Assembly: GCA_963675135.1 (NCBI GenBank)
Contig: OY776121.1
Span: 62,636,265 to 62,700,264, forward strand
Source of the DNA: Galeopsis tetrahit
Taxonomy: Eukaryota > Streptophyta > Magnoliopsida > Lamiales > Lamiaceae
DNA: 64,000 nt
Direction: 5' to 3'
Every line of letters starts with the position of its first letter. The stretch's first letter is position 1. Of the stretch, positions 35,717-47,620 are shown one piece after another. The notes under the pieces are model-generated. The model was not told where the DNA came from, searched no databases, and worked only from the letters and a program-made list of their open reading frames with translations. The translations under genes were made by a program, and so were the position numbers.

Positions 35717-37883
35717 TTATAAACTATGACATATGTAACTGAAACTTGTAAGATGAAAAATTGGGTCTTTTTAAATCCGAAATGTATAATAATACAACTT
35801 GTTTGACTCATGTCACATATATAGGTTCATGGTGGGGACTTAAATTCTTAAATAAGGCATCAAAAGTTGTTCTATAATCATTTTACCTACCACAAGACAA
35901 TCTGTACAAAAACTAGAGCGGGTTGGTGATGAGAATGACATTTTTTTTCCTTTTTTAATATAATAATAATCATAATCTTTTTTGCAAGAAAATGTTTAAT
36001 TAATTCAAAACGAAGTTTAGGTGTGTTTGGCCAATTTGGGTACATTCCAGCAGTACCCCATAAGAATTAATTAGGCAACTTTTATTTTTAAAAGTTTAAT
36101 TAAATTAGACGAAATAGTTCAGGTGTTTTAAGCACCACTATATTATGAGATTCGATGGGAGTAAAAAGAGGTTTTGAAGATTCTGTTTGAAAGCTAGAAC
36201 TCCGAAAACAAATTATACAAATAATTGTTGATATTCTAAAATGTTGATTTTGGATAGAACTAAAAATAACTTGATTAGGTAGCATTAATTTAAATAATTC
36301 GGTATTAAACAAATTATGTAGATACGTGATAAATACTAATTAAGTAGAAATGCATGGATGATGTTTAATGTCAATATAAAGTGCGTGTTGGTATGAAAAT
36401 ATTAGAGAGAGTTGGGAAAGACCCTAAAACTACGTCTCGTATAAATAAATCTCAACCCAAAAATCGCAAGCTTCATAAATTGCCTATAGTACCCTCAAAA
36501 TTGCTAAAAATACACTCACAATTTGATTAAACTAATTAATCCAATTTTTTTAGAAAGTCACAAATATATTTCAAATGACTTTATATCTTTAAAATACATT
36601 TAATATTATTTCTTTTATCTGAAATAACTTGGATATATCTTTAAAAATACATTTATTTATTTCAACGAGTTTTGAAAGATGCTCGAACGCTTGAATAGTG
36701 AGAAAGTTGTGTCCTTTATTGGAATCTTGTGGAGAATGTGGAGGGAGAGGAATGAAAACTTGTGGAATGGACAGTGCACCAAAGTCGTAAGTGTGACAAA
36801 TTTGGTCCATCATACACTCAATCCACATACTTTATTTACTTTATATACTCTCATCATTACACTTTTTTCTTAATTTATGCGCCCAAGATTCTCCGCAAAC
36901 TTTTTAGGAATGGAGGGAGCTAGTATTAACTGTTTTTCGTTGCTAGCTATAGTTAACGTACTTTTAAATAATAGTCGTTGCACTCCTTACTTTATCGTTG
37001 TGAGTTTGAGATTCAATTATCGGTTTGTTCAAGTTAGTTATTATAACAACTTTTTAAAAAGTTTGTATTTTTAAATTTTGAGGCGTGACAAAATAAAAGT
37101 AAAAGGGGTTTTTTTTGAACTGGCCTCGGGCGGGTCGAGTGTATATATACACTTGGATGCATATAAAAATATAGCTCTAAAAATAATGATAAAGGTTTTA
37201 TAAATTATTTAAAGTGTTTTTATTTCATGTGTAATATTGAGATTTGTGTAAATTATTTTTGTATTCAATTAACTTATATTTCATATATCATAGTATAACT
37301 ATTGAAAGAAAAAAAGAGTTACACTTATGTGTATCTAATTGCAATTATGTCACAATTTTGATTTAATTTTAATACAATAAATTAAAAATTAAATTGAACA
37401 ATTAAAAATATATTTAAAATTCTAGAGTATACCCTCAATTCCATACATATAAAAAAAATGTCAAGAGAAGTCGTGGGTGGGAGGATTCAAATTTAAACAA
37501 CGTTTTCATTTTGTGCTCATGGTTTTCATTTTGACAACGTTTATTATTTTTGTGACCTTATTAAAGAAATAAAAGAATTCCGACCTTCTCACGTGACAAC
37601 CTTTTATTAGTATTAGAAAATAATTACGTAATATTTTTGTGATGATTATTTTAGATAGTGAAGTCTGAACTAGAATGTCAGATGCTTAATTATATATGTA
37701 TTCAAAGTCCTACTATATTAAAATAAAATAAAAAATAGTTACAAGATGATATGTAAATATAATCTAGCATATATGCAATTAAGCTAATTAATTTAACATA
37801 TTACGCACGGTACATCGATCCGACATGCAGATTTATTAATTAATTGAAATAAATTCATATGGCATGCAACGTGTTTAAGGGTT
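35717..37883. other. AT-rich spacer with one LINE trace
   Basis: Apart from the LINE fragment at about 36675-36800, nothing coding is visible. Low-complexity AT-rich sequence. Confidence 0.5.
36675..36800 (+). pseudogene. Short LINE reverse transcriptase C-terminal fragment
   Basis: The plus-strand frame from 36679 reads VSFIGILWRMWRERNENLWN. This fits the LW.MW..RN...W pattern near the end of plant LINE ORF2 proteins. It is about 40 codons long with no other LINE domain nearby. Motif-level evidence only. Confidence 0.4.
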
Positions 37884-37888
37884 TCGTA

Positions 37889-38081
37889 TATAGAGAAGCG
37901 AACAATATTGGAAATATTATTTCTTGATTAGTTGTAGAGGAGATTTACAATGAGTATATATACAAGAGAGAATTAGGTCTAACCTAACCCTAATGGGCTT
38001 TATAAGAGAGCCCATAGGAAACTAAGGTGGGCCTATACAATAAATAAGAATGAGAGTGTATTTACTAATATAGGTCCAATA
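37889..38081 (-). repeat. 3' LTR of the young copia element
   Basis: 193 bp, preceded on the minus strand by the purine tract. One mismatch to the other LTR. Confidence 0.94.
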
Positions 38082-38088
38082 TGCCCCC

Positions 38089-41000
38089 TCAAGATGGAGT
38101 ACCATAGGATAGTCCAATCTTGGTCATAAGGAGCTGAAGACGAGCACCGGAGAGAGGTTTGGTGAGGGCATCAGCAAGCTGGTCGGCAGTCGAGACATGC
38201 GAGATGCGGAGGCGAGCAGTTTTGACTAGGTCACGAACAAAGTGGAAGTCGATGGCAATGTGTTTCATTCGTGAGTGAAACACAGGATTTGAGCATAAGT
38301 AGGTGGCCCCAATGTTGTCACAGTAGATGACTGGCACCGGAGAAATCGGAAAGTGTAGTTCTTGAAGTAAGGATGTTAGCCATTGCACTTCAGAGGCCGC
38401 TGCGGCAATGGCTCTATATTCGGCCTCAGTTGACGAGCGAGCAACAGACTTCTGCTTTTTGGACGACCATGAGATGGGATTGGCCCCCAAGAATACGACA
38501 TAAGCACTCGTGGAAGTGCGATCATCGTGGTCGCCTGCCCAGTCAGCATCCGTGAAGCAGTGGAGCGAGGAGGATGAGGATGGGGTAATGTTGATTCCGA
38601 CATCCCTTGTACCACTGAGGTAGCGAAGTAGACGCTTGACAGCAGTCCAGTGAGTGACGGTGGGTGCATGCATGAACTGAGATAGCTTATGGACGGCAAA
38701 GGCGATGTCAGGTCTGGTGAGCTGGAGATATTGAAGGCTGCCGAGTACCTGACGATACTGAGTGGAGTCAGTGGGAGGGGTGCCATCTGATAGAGTGAGG
38801 CGAGCAGAGGTTGATAGTGGAGTTTGGACTGGTTTGGAGTCGATCATGTTGTATCGGGCGAGCAGATCAGTGATGTATTTGCGTTGGGAGAGCAGGCATG
38901 AAGTTTTAGAGCGCAGAACTTCAACTCCCAAGAAATAGGATAGAGGACCAAGGTCCTTGACTGAAAATTTTGTACTGAGGTCGGCAGCTACCCGGGCGAG
39001 CATGGGCGAGGAGTTGCCCGTCAATATGAGGTCGTCAACATAAACAAGGAAGTAGGCGACCACCCCATTGTTGTTGTAGACGAACAGAGATTCATCAGAG
39101 TGAGTGGGGATGAATCCAATTTCTTCGAGAAAGGTGCGAAGAGCATAGTACCATGTGCGAGGAGCCTGCTTTAGTCCATAGATGGATTTGCGAAGCTGAC
39201 AGACATAGGTGAGAAATGTCTTGTCTTTGAAGCCCGGAGGTTGAGCCATGAAGACAGTGTCTGAGAGCTCTCCATGGAGAAAAGCGTTGTTGACATCGAA
39301 TTGGCGAAGGGGCCAGTTGTTGGTAACTGCAATGCTGAGGACTGTTCGCACAGTGGCGGGCTTGACAACGGGACTGAATGTTTCAGTGAAGTCAACACCA
39401 GGTCGTTGATGAAAGCCTTTGGCGACCAGACGAGCCTTGTATTTATCCAAGGTGCCATCAGGTTTTCGCTTAATACGAAACACCCACTTGGAGCCAACTA
39501 CATTTTGAGACGCATTGGGAGGAACTAAGTCCCATGTGCCGTTCTGGAGAAGGGCATCAAACTCAGCCGACATGGCTGCTCGCCAGTTTTTGTCCTTGAG
39601 TGCCTGTGACACACAGCTCGGTTCAATGTCAGAAGTGATGACATAAGTAAGCCCATACCTCGGATTTGGCTTGAACACGTTGTTCTGAGCTCGAGTTACC
39701 ATGCGAGATGCAGGAGGTCGTAAGGGAGCATTGGTCGGCACAGGGATGTCGGATGTGGTGGCGAGCAGCGGGGAGGTAGGTGGGGTTATGATCGGCGGGG
39801 TTATATTCAATTGGTCGACCAGTGTGGGGTGCTGGGGAATGGTAGTGGTTGGCACATGGTCGATCGGGGTAGAGTGAGGTGGCAAAGGTGTGAGAAGAGT
39901 GGGCGAGGAGCGGAAGTCAGAGGAGGTGGAGGTCGGCAAGAGAGATGGTTGAATGATGGGAGAGGGGGTGGAAAAGGGAAACGTATGTTCAACAAATTGA
40001 ACATGCCGCGAGGTGTAGATTCGGTGTGTGGAGCAATCAAGACTAAGGTAAGCACTCTGTGTGGGCGAGTACCCAAGAAAGACACATGGAGTAGAGCGAG
40101 GATCAAGTTTGTGGTTGTTGTAAGGGCGAAGCAGAGGATAGCAAAGACAACCAAATACACGGAGTTTGGTCAGATTCGGGGGGCGAGCAGTGAGTTTTTC
40201 ATAGGCGGAGATCATGTCAAGGTTAACTTTGGGAAGGCGATTTATGGTGTATGCTGCCGAGCAGACGGCATAGGGCCAATAGGTGAGGGGCATAGAAGCA
40301 TGGTGAAGGAGAGCAAGGGCTGTGTCGACCACATGGCGATGGCGACGTTCAGACATGCCATTATGTTCGGGAGTGTGAGGTGGGGTGGTGAGATGTGCAA
40401 TGCCATGAGTTTGAAGAAAGGGGCGAAGAGCAATGAATTCTCCCCCATTGTCGGAGTAAAAGGTTTTGATTGTGTTTTGATAGTTGTTTTCAACAAGAGT
40501 TTTGAATGTGATAAACGTGGGGAGAACATCTGATTTTCGTTTTAGAGGATAAACCCATATGTACTTACTGAAGTGATCAACAAATAGCACGTAATATTTG
40601 AAATTATCAGGAGACAAGACAGGCGACGACCAGACATCAGAAAAGATAACATCAAGTGGTTTGGTGGACACAATACTGGAATCATAGAAAGGTAATTTGT
40701 GACTTTTGATACAAGAACAAGAGTTACAATTGAAATGTTTGGAAGGTGCACTGGATAAGCTGAGCTTGGAGAGGGTGTGAGCAAGGATTTTTTACGATGG
40801 GTGGCCAAGGCGAGCATGCCAGGTAGTCGTTGTGGGGTGTTGAGTGGTGAAGGCTTGCGGGGAGGTGGTGGACATGTGTGCCGGCCAGACATACAAGTTA
40901 TTGATACGACTCCCAACGAGGAGAATGCTCCCCGAGTGACCATCCCGCACCTGAAAAGAAGATCGATCAAAGACAATGTTAACATTATTATCACGACAGA

Positions 41001-42189
41001 GGCTAGAGACCGAGATCAAGTTTTTCGAGATGTGTGGGACAACCAGGACATTCGAAAAATTGAGAGACTCAAGTTGAGGAAACCGCATAGAGTCAGTGTG
41101 AGATATGTGTAAACCTTTACCGTCACCAATTTCAACATTGTCAGGCCCATCAAATGGTGAGTGAAGAGATAGGTTGGCGAGGTCGTTGGTGATGTGATGC
41201 GAAGCACCCGAGTCAAGAATCCAGTGCTCGGCAGGGTGTGCCGAGGAGGCTGAATGAGCCGAGTACGCCGGGCGAGCACCTGTTCGATTGTGGCGGGGGG
41301 TCGATGGACACTGTCCAGGTGGGCGGCGAGGACCAGTGGTTGGAGCAGTGAGCGTTGAGGGAATCTCAGGGCAGGTGCGAGCAGTGTGCCCTGGTGTACG
41401 ACAATATTGGCAGGTGCCAAGGTAGGGCCTTTGCGAGGGCTGGCGAGGACGAGTGTCAGCAGTTTTTGACCTCGAGTCAGGTCGCGAGGAGCGATGATGA
41501 GGTTTACCAGCAGTGAGAGCAGAAACAGGTATGATGGCCGAGGCTGGTCGCGAGGCAAGTTGAACCTCGGTACTGAGGAGCTTGTCGCAGAGCTCGGCAA
41601 ACGAGATGGGCTGTTCGCGAGCTTGGATGGCATTTGCTATGTCATTGTAGGACTCATCAAGGCCGGTTAGGACCTGGAGAGTGACGTCCTCGGCATCAGA
41701 GGAAATACCGAGGAGAGCAAGCTCGTCGACCACAGAGCGAACTTCCATGAGGAAGTCGGAGACCGGGCGAGCACCTTTGGACAGTGAGCGAAACTTGGTT
41801 TTTAGGGCAAGAATGCGACCTCGCGAGGGCTTACCATACATGCTCTCAAGCATTTTCCAGGCTTCGCAAGAGGTTTTTGACGAGGCAACAAATGGTATTA
41901 GTTCCGGGGACATAGATCCGACCATGGCCGAGAAAATGAGGTTGTCCTGACACACCCATAGGTCGTGTGCCGGGTTTGGAACAGTGGTGTTGGCGGTGCC
42001 GTCGGCGGCTGGGGATGTGGACGAGGGGCATGGATGTGTGCCCAAGACATAGCCTAGGAGGTTGTGTCCAGTGAGGAGAAGACGAAGTTGGAAGGACCAA
42101 GCACCATAGTTGGTGGAGTTGAGCTTCAGGGACATATTTGCGAGTCCCTTGAAGGTGATTGGTGCCGACGATGGAGGAGAGGCAGCCAT
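38089..42189 (-). pseudogene. Copia gag-pol polyprotein with one in-frame stop
   Basis: One minus-strand frame of 1367 codons from ATG 42189 (MAASPPSSAPITFKGLANMS) to the stop at 38089. An upstream extension to 42402 runs into the LTR and is less likely. In order: gag core (NSTNYGAWSFQL), CCHC knuckle CQYCRTPGHTARTC, aspartic protease WILDSGASHHI, gag-pre-integrase (WHARLGHPS), integrase with YSDNGGEF and PEHNGMSER, reverse transcriptase with YVDDLILTG, RNase H with TDADWAGDHDD and STEAEYRA. All catalytic motifs are present. The only defect seen is TAA at 40792-40794, directly after LGHPS, where the family has a sense codon. It splits the frame into a 465-codon gag-protease part and a pol part. 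It is either a recent nonsense mutation or, less likely, a readthrough site. Confidence 0.93.
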
Positions 42190-42385
42190 TGGTGAGAGGG
42201 AGCAGCGGAGTGAGGCGTCGTAAGACGGATGGCGACGGTGGTGCGTCGGAGAAGAAGGCAGCGGCGGCGCTACTGATGCAAAGGCAGCGGCGGCAGTGAG
42301 AGAGGAGCGGCGGCGGCGGCTGGAGTATGCAGCGGCGGCGGCTAAGATTTGGATCAGGCGTGAGCCAAATGACTCGATGATACCA

Positions 42386-42578
42386 TATAGAGAAGCGAAC
42401 AATATTGGAAATATTATTTCTTGATTAGTTGTAGAGGAGATTTACAATGAGTATATATACAAGAGAGAATTAGGTCTAACCTAACCCTAATGGGCTTTAT
42501 AAGAGAGCCCATAGGAAACTAAGGTGGGCCTATACAATAAATAAGAATGAGAGTGTATTTACTAATATAGATCCAATA
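42386..42578 (-). repeat. 5' LTR of the young copia element
   Basis: 193 bp, followed on the minus strand by the primer-binding site TGGTATCATCGAG. Confidence 0.94.
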
Positions 42579-42659
42579 TCGTATTCAACTAACTGATCAT
42601 ATGTGTTGTTATCACTTACCCAATTATAACTGCACTTCCATTACTTCAAATTCAATTTG

Positions 42660-43150
42660 ATTATTTCTTCTCCAGATTTGTAACTGGATTGCATGTCCCG
42701 GCCTCCTTCTTTCTACATCTGTCAACTATGTGAAGAATTCAAATGTCAAGAGGTTCTTCGATTTACTAAGACAATGTCTAGTATGGAAATTATGAAAAGT
42801 CAGAAATGACATCGTTTTCAACAAATTAATATCGAATACGGATGAGATTATCGACGATATCAAGTAAAAATTGTACTTGGAAATGGTTGAAAGCTCACAA
42901 TCGATCCTTCATTCTTAGGCTATTCGCTTCATGACTGGGAGCGGCTCCCTTTGAAATGTTTCATACTTGATGTAATTGATTTTTACTTTCATCTTTTTTT
43001 CTGAAATTACATACGCTCCCTTTAAAATGTTTCATACTTAATGTAATTGATTTTTACTTTCATCTTTTTTTTCTGAAATTACAGTGTTCGAGATTTTCAT
43101 CAGCCCTTGTATTCATTGATAAATTCCATATCTACCTTCCAAAAAAAAAA
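42660..43150 (+). pseudogene. LINE 3'-end remnant with poly(A)
   Basis: The plus-strand frame from about 42685 gives RFFDLLRQCLVWKL-stop-KVRNDIVFNK and then TDEIIDDIK, the W..W..RND..F pattern of LINE ORF2 C-termini with Trp turned into a stop. A 71-base segment around GAAATGTTTCATACTTGATG is duplicated in tandem (about 42946-43081). The piece ends in an A10 run at about 43141-43150, as expected of a LINE 3' end. The 5' part is missing. It begins about 80 bases after the young copia element. Confidence 0.6.
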
Positions 43151-43765
43151 TGCACAAAAACATATACTTCTAAATATTTCATACATTAAAAATAGCTAAG
43201 GTAAATTGTGCATGACACAAAAATTATTTGGATAACCACGGGTTTAATTAAAAACATTGTTAATTCCCAAAACCATGCATACGTGCATTAACCTTTTTTA
43301 AAATAAAATACACGACTTGAAGAAAATCAAAGTTTCAATTAATTAATATTTTCGAGTCACTCTATTGTTAAATAACTTAAGTTACTTAACATATCAAAAT
43401 TCACCAATTAGTAAATTAGAATTAAAGGATAAGAGATACACTCAATTTTAACTTGATTTGACACCAAAATTAAATTTGTAAACATTTTACTTAAAAATGT
43501 TTTTGCTCATCCAACACCTCGGCAATTAATTTTCAATCTATTTCTTTTTATGTACAAACACTACAAAAAATAGTGAAAATGACGAGGGGGAAGGCAACGG
43601 ATTCCCCCTCACTAATGAAGAAGGCAACGGCGGAGGTGTTGCTATTTTATAGGCAACGGCCTTTGGAAAAACCGTTGCCTTTTGGCAACGGTATATGGCC
43701 GTCGCCTTTTGGCAAGGGCGTGGAGGCCGTCGCCTTTTTGTTACCTTTAAAAAAATGAGAACCTG

Positions 43766-43913
43766 GGTTTCGAACCCAGGTCTTTTAAGCAACCAACACA
43801 CCCCCCACCATTAGGCCACCAATATTCGCGATTTTTCGCTCCAGCTGGGTTTCGAACACGGGACCTCTCGGTCCTGTAGAGTTTTGGGCACCCCCTGTGT
43901 GCCGTTTAGGCTA
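43766..43913 (-). other. Two tandem tRNA-related (A-box/B-box) modules
   Basis: Minus strand. Module 1 has TGGCCTAATGG (43808-43818), fitting the A-box, then GGTTCGAAACC (43766-43776), fitting the B-box GGTTCGANNCC, 31 bases apart as in tRNAs and SINEs. Module 2 has TAGCCTAAACGG (43902-43913) and TGTTCGAAACC (43848-43858), each one step from consensus. Neither folds obviously into a full tRNA. They are best read as tRNA-derived SINE heads or decayed tRNA genes inside the CACTA element. Confidence 0.5.
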
Positions 43914-44160
43914 GGAGCTTTAGTCGTCATGTTGTGAACACAATTAATATATATTCAATTTAATTTTAGTTTCAATTCTTTATTTCAATCCATTTTAAGT
44001 TTAATTGTTGCTTATTAAATTGTCAAAGCATATCATATTTATTTCTAAACGAGAATTAACTAAATTAAATTATAATGTGTTTCAAATTAAATAATTTAAT
44101 TACGGTATCATTAATTAATTTACACTATTTAAATTTATTCTAATCTTCAATATACAACAT

Positions 44161-44515
44161 TTAAATTCATTCTAATTTTCAATTCACAACATTATAATTA
44201 CATACAACATTGAATATAATTATTTTCGATTATACATGTAAATTTATTCTAATCACATCATTTAAATTCATTCTAATTTTCAATTCACAACATTATAATT
44301 ACATACAACATTGAGTATAATTATTTTCTATTATACATGTAAATTTATTATAATCACATCATTTAAATTCATTCTAATTTTCAATTCACAACATTATAAT
44401 TACATACAACATTGAGTATAATTATTTTCGATTATACATGTAAATTTATTCTAATCACATCATTTAAATTCATTCTAATTTTCAATTCACAACATTATAA
44501 TTACATCCAACTACG
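44161..44515. repeat. 101-bp tandem repeat, about 3.5 copies
   Basis: Copies begin TTAAATTCATTCTAATTTTC at 44161, 44262, 44363 and 44464, so the period is exactly 101. Near-identical units containing ATTCACAACATTATAATTAC. Located inside the second CACTA element. Confidence 0.85.
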
Positions 44516-44979
44516 ACTTGAATAATTCATCATGTCAATCGACGTACGTCTACAACACACAAATTAACAACCAACGTCTCATTCCTCCAACTCTATTAAA
44601 ATTAATTAATATAATTCCAAATATAATCTAATTATAATTATTCTAACACCCTAATTAACAAATAAATTCATATATAGACATAACACAATTATATATATAA
44701 TTCTAACACCCTAATTAACAAATAAATTCATATAACTTAATTAATTAATTAAAACATACATTCATATAAAATACATGCCTAGTGTTCTCCATCCTCATAT
44801 TCTCTCTCATGACACGTGTCCTTCATCCGAGTAGTGTAACAAGAGATCCCGTGCCATAATTAACGAGTTCATTTTAAATTTATATGCGTACGTAAGAGTT
44901 TTTTCTCTTCTCAATTCACCCAACTTATTTAGTTATTATTTTTTTAAATATATGAATGATATGTGTATTAAGTATAACT

Positions 44980-45509
44980 AGGGGTGTAAACGAGCCGAGT
45001 CGAGTCGAGAAGTGCTGAGTTATTATTTTTTTAAATATATGAATGATATGTGTATCCAACTCGATTGTTATACTCGAAGCTCGATACTCGAGTCGACTCG
45101 GTCGAGCCTAAAATTTTGAAGATCGAGCTCGACTCGATAAGAAACTCGATAAACTCGAGCTCGGCTCGACTCGACTCGATTACCTATCTAATTTTCAAAA
45201 TTAATTTTAAAACATATTTTTTTGTAAAATAAACTCAAGCTCGACTCGGTTCGGTTCGACTCGACTCGATTACTCGTATATAAATATAAATTATATATTA
45301 ATGGCAAAATAGTAAATATTGTTCAAGCTCGATTAGGCTCGCGAGCCTTTCGAGCCGAGTATTTATGAGCTCGAACTCGAACTCGAACTCGGTAGCTACT
45401 TGAGTAGCTCGAAACTCGACTCGACTCGATTAACTTCGAATCGATTTCGATCTTTTTTCGAGTCGAGCACGAGTAGCTCGCAAGTAGGCTCGACTCACTT
45501 ACACCCCTA
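44980..45509. mobile_element. Nested inverted-repeat element rich in CTCGACTCGA
   Basis: Left end AGGGGTGTAAACGAGCCGAG and right end (reverse complement) AGGGGTGTAAGTGAGTCGAG form inverted termini. The interior is full of CTCGACTCGA and its reverse complement. A clean TSD could not be set. Just outside (44931-44968) and just inside (45018-45055) lies the same 38-bp AT-rich sequence. Superfamily unknown. Confidence 0.5.
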
Positions 45510-46472
45510 AGGATAACTATATCAAAAATTACATTAATGTGATAATTAAGTTAGTATTAAAATTGTTTGAAAAAAAAATTGATCTAATATATTTGAACCT
45601 TATAGATCATCATTTTGATATTAATTTTAATTTTTCATGTATATTTAATTATTTTATATTGTATTATGTTATGAATTATTATTCGTCAGCCAATATTTAT
45701 ATATGTTCATTTTATACATAGAATTTTATCGTGTTTTTAATTGAATATATCAATAATATATAGTATGTTAGTAATAATTTCTAAAATTTCATGTTAAATT
45801 TTAATTCAAGATTTTATTAAAATTTTCGTCATTTTTAAAACAAAAATTAAGATATTATATCCATAGAATCAATTTTGTGATATTTATTATGAACTAGTGT
45901 AAGACCCGCATTTTACGCGTAAACTTATAATTTATTAATTAAATAAATAATTTTTTAAATATACATAAAATTTTAAATTTCTTTATTTAGAATTACCTTA
46001 CTTCTATATAATTTTCTTCTAATTATTGCATTTTCTTATTATCGAACATGAGAAAATTATGACATGATTTAATTAATTTATGTGGTTAGTTTTATTGTAA
46101 AATTTGATTAATTTAAATATATGCCAACTCAATAATCAATATCTCATTTGACTTGGATACATTAAATGAATTTTTTAATTAAATTAGGGCGACGGCAAAG
46201 GCAACGGGCCTACTGCCGTTGCCTTTTAGCGAGTGGGGGCCCGTTACCAAATGGCAACGGGGCCCATTGCCGTCGCCTTTTGGCAACGGGCCATATATGC
46301 CGCCGCCTTTTTGCAACGGGGCCCACTCCCGTTACCTTATCCGTTGCCTTAAGGCAACGGCACCCGCCCCCGTCGCCTTTTTCCTTCCCGTTATCAATGC
46401 CGTTGCCAATTGGCAACGGTAGCCTGCCGTTGCCTTTTGCCGTTGCCTTCTGGCCATTATTTTGTAGTGAAA

Positions 46473-47104
46473 TTTTAAACGTATGCAAATCATTTTTTGT
46501 TTCCTAATTTGACAAGGGAAAATCACATCTAATTAAACTATTTATATATGGAAATTTCCGACCTACTCCTCTTTGCTCAAAAAGGTTTTAGAATTCTTAA
46601 TTTTATTAATGTACGTCATCCCGAAACATTGTAAAAAATCCTTATTAATTATTTATGCATTTATTCCTTTAAAAAAGAGTTACAGTACTCCTGTGCTCTC
46701 GATTATATTTTCCCTTTCCCTCCCCCTCCTTTTTTTTCTTTTAGTGTTTACACTTATTTTAATTTTTATAAATATTTTTCTCGATTATAAAAGTGTAAGT
46801 ACGTAGTAATTACTAAAAAATGTAACATTAATAATAAATAAAAGTGCAAAGTTGTTATTATAAAAAAGTGTAACATTAATAATAAATAATAAATGTAAGT
46901 AATAACTAATAAAATGTGTAACATTAATAACATACAAAAATATGTGATATTTTACAACTACAATTTATAGTAATTATCATTAATATTATTTGGTCGTTTT
47001 AATCAAATTGTTCAATTAAAAAAAAAAAGGGGGACAGATTCAAACCGTGTAATTCGACTTTATAAAATAGGTAATTTACTAACTAAATTGTTGACATACT
47101 CAAT
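46473..47104. other. AT-rich spacer with GTAACATTAATAATAA repeats
   Basis: No coding sequence. Several copies of GTGTAACATTAATAATAAAT lie at 46820-46940. They point opposite to the ACACTTTTTAATAATATT repeats that follow, suggesting part of a fold-back arrangement. An A-rich run and GATTCAAACCGTGTAATTCG sit at about 47020-47062. Confidence 0.45.
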
Positions 47105-47620
47105 AATAAACAGGTTTTTTACATTTTTCAATTATAGTGACTTACACTTTTAATTAATATTAATTTGCATTTTTCAGTTACACCCACTTGCACTTTTTAA
47201 TAATATTGTGTTGCACTTTTCAGTTATAGCGACTTACACTTTTTAATAATATTGTGTTGCACTTTTCAGTTATAGTAACTTATACTTTTTAATAATATTG
47301 TGTTGCACTTTTCAGTTATAATGACTTACACTTTTCATTAAAATATTGTGTTGCATTTTTCAGTTATACTGACTTGCATTTTTTAATAATATTGTGTTGT
47401 ACTTTTCAATAATATTGTGTTGCACTTTTTAGTTTTATTGACTTACACTTTTCATTAATATTGTGTTGCACTTTCCAGTTATACTGACTTGCACGTTTTA
47501 GAAATATTGTGTTTCACTTTTTAGTTATACTGACTTATATTTTTAGTAAATATTGTGTGATACTTTTTTATTATATCGACTTACATCTTTTAGTAATATT
47601 GTGTTGCATTTTTTAAAGTT
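47105..47620. repeat. 46-bp tandem repeat array
   Basis: About eleven diverged copies of a unit close to GCACTTTTCAGTTATAGCGA, then CTTACACTTTTTAATAATAT and TGTGTT. The words CACTTTTCAGTTA and ACTTTT(C)AATAAT are shared with the arms of the fold-back element at 25347-27192. Non-coding. Confidence 0.75.

Larger units (their letters stand above)
37889..42578 (-). mobile_element. Near-intact, young Ty1-copia retrotransposon
   Basis: 193-bp LTRs at 37889-38081 and 42386-42578 differ at one base (GGTCC against GATCC near the outer end). TSD is TCGTA (37884-37888 and 42579-42583). On the minus strand the LTR runs TATTGG...CTCTATA, so the ends are TA...TA rather than TG...CA. The primer-binding site TGGTATCATCGAG follows the 5' LTR directly (42385 downwards); its first bases match the usual initiator-methionine tRNA site. 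A purine tract, TTGAGGGGGCA, precedes the 3' LTR. The coding region is one frame interrupted by one stop. Confidence 0.96.
43559..46469. mobile_element. Non-autonomous CACTA element, second family
   Basis: Starts CACTACAAAAAATAGTG and ends ATTATTTTGTAGTG; TSD is AAA (43556-43558 and 46470-46472). Both ends carry clustered GGCAACGG / CCGTTGCC repeats (43590-43740 and 46190-46450), the subterminal repeats of this family, unlike the TTAGCGAC repeats of the 33086 element. The interior holds two Pol III box-like modules, a 101-bp tandem repeat and a nested inverted-repeat element. No transposase is present. Confidence 0.88.

Noticed and set aside
37970..38000. CCTAACCCTAA, similar to telomere repeat
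   Set aside because: A single short occurrence inside a copia LTR; no array.
39811..40533. 240-codon plus-strand frame
   Set aside because: Antisense shadow of the copia integrase region.
43766..43913. Intact tRNA genes
   Set aside because: Boxes match but no complete acceptor and anticodon stems are visible; kept only as tRNA-related modules.
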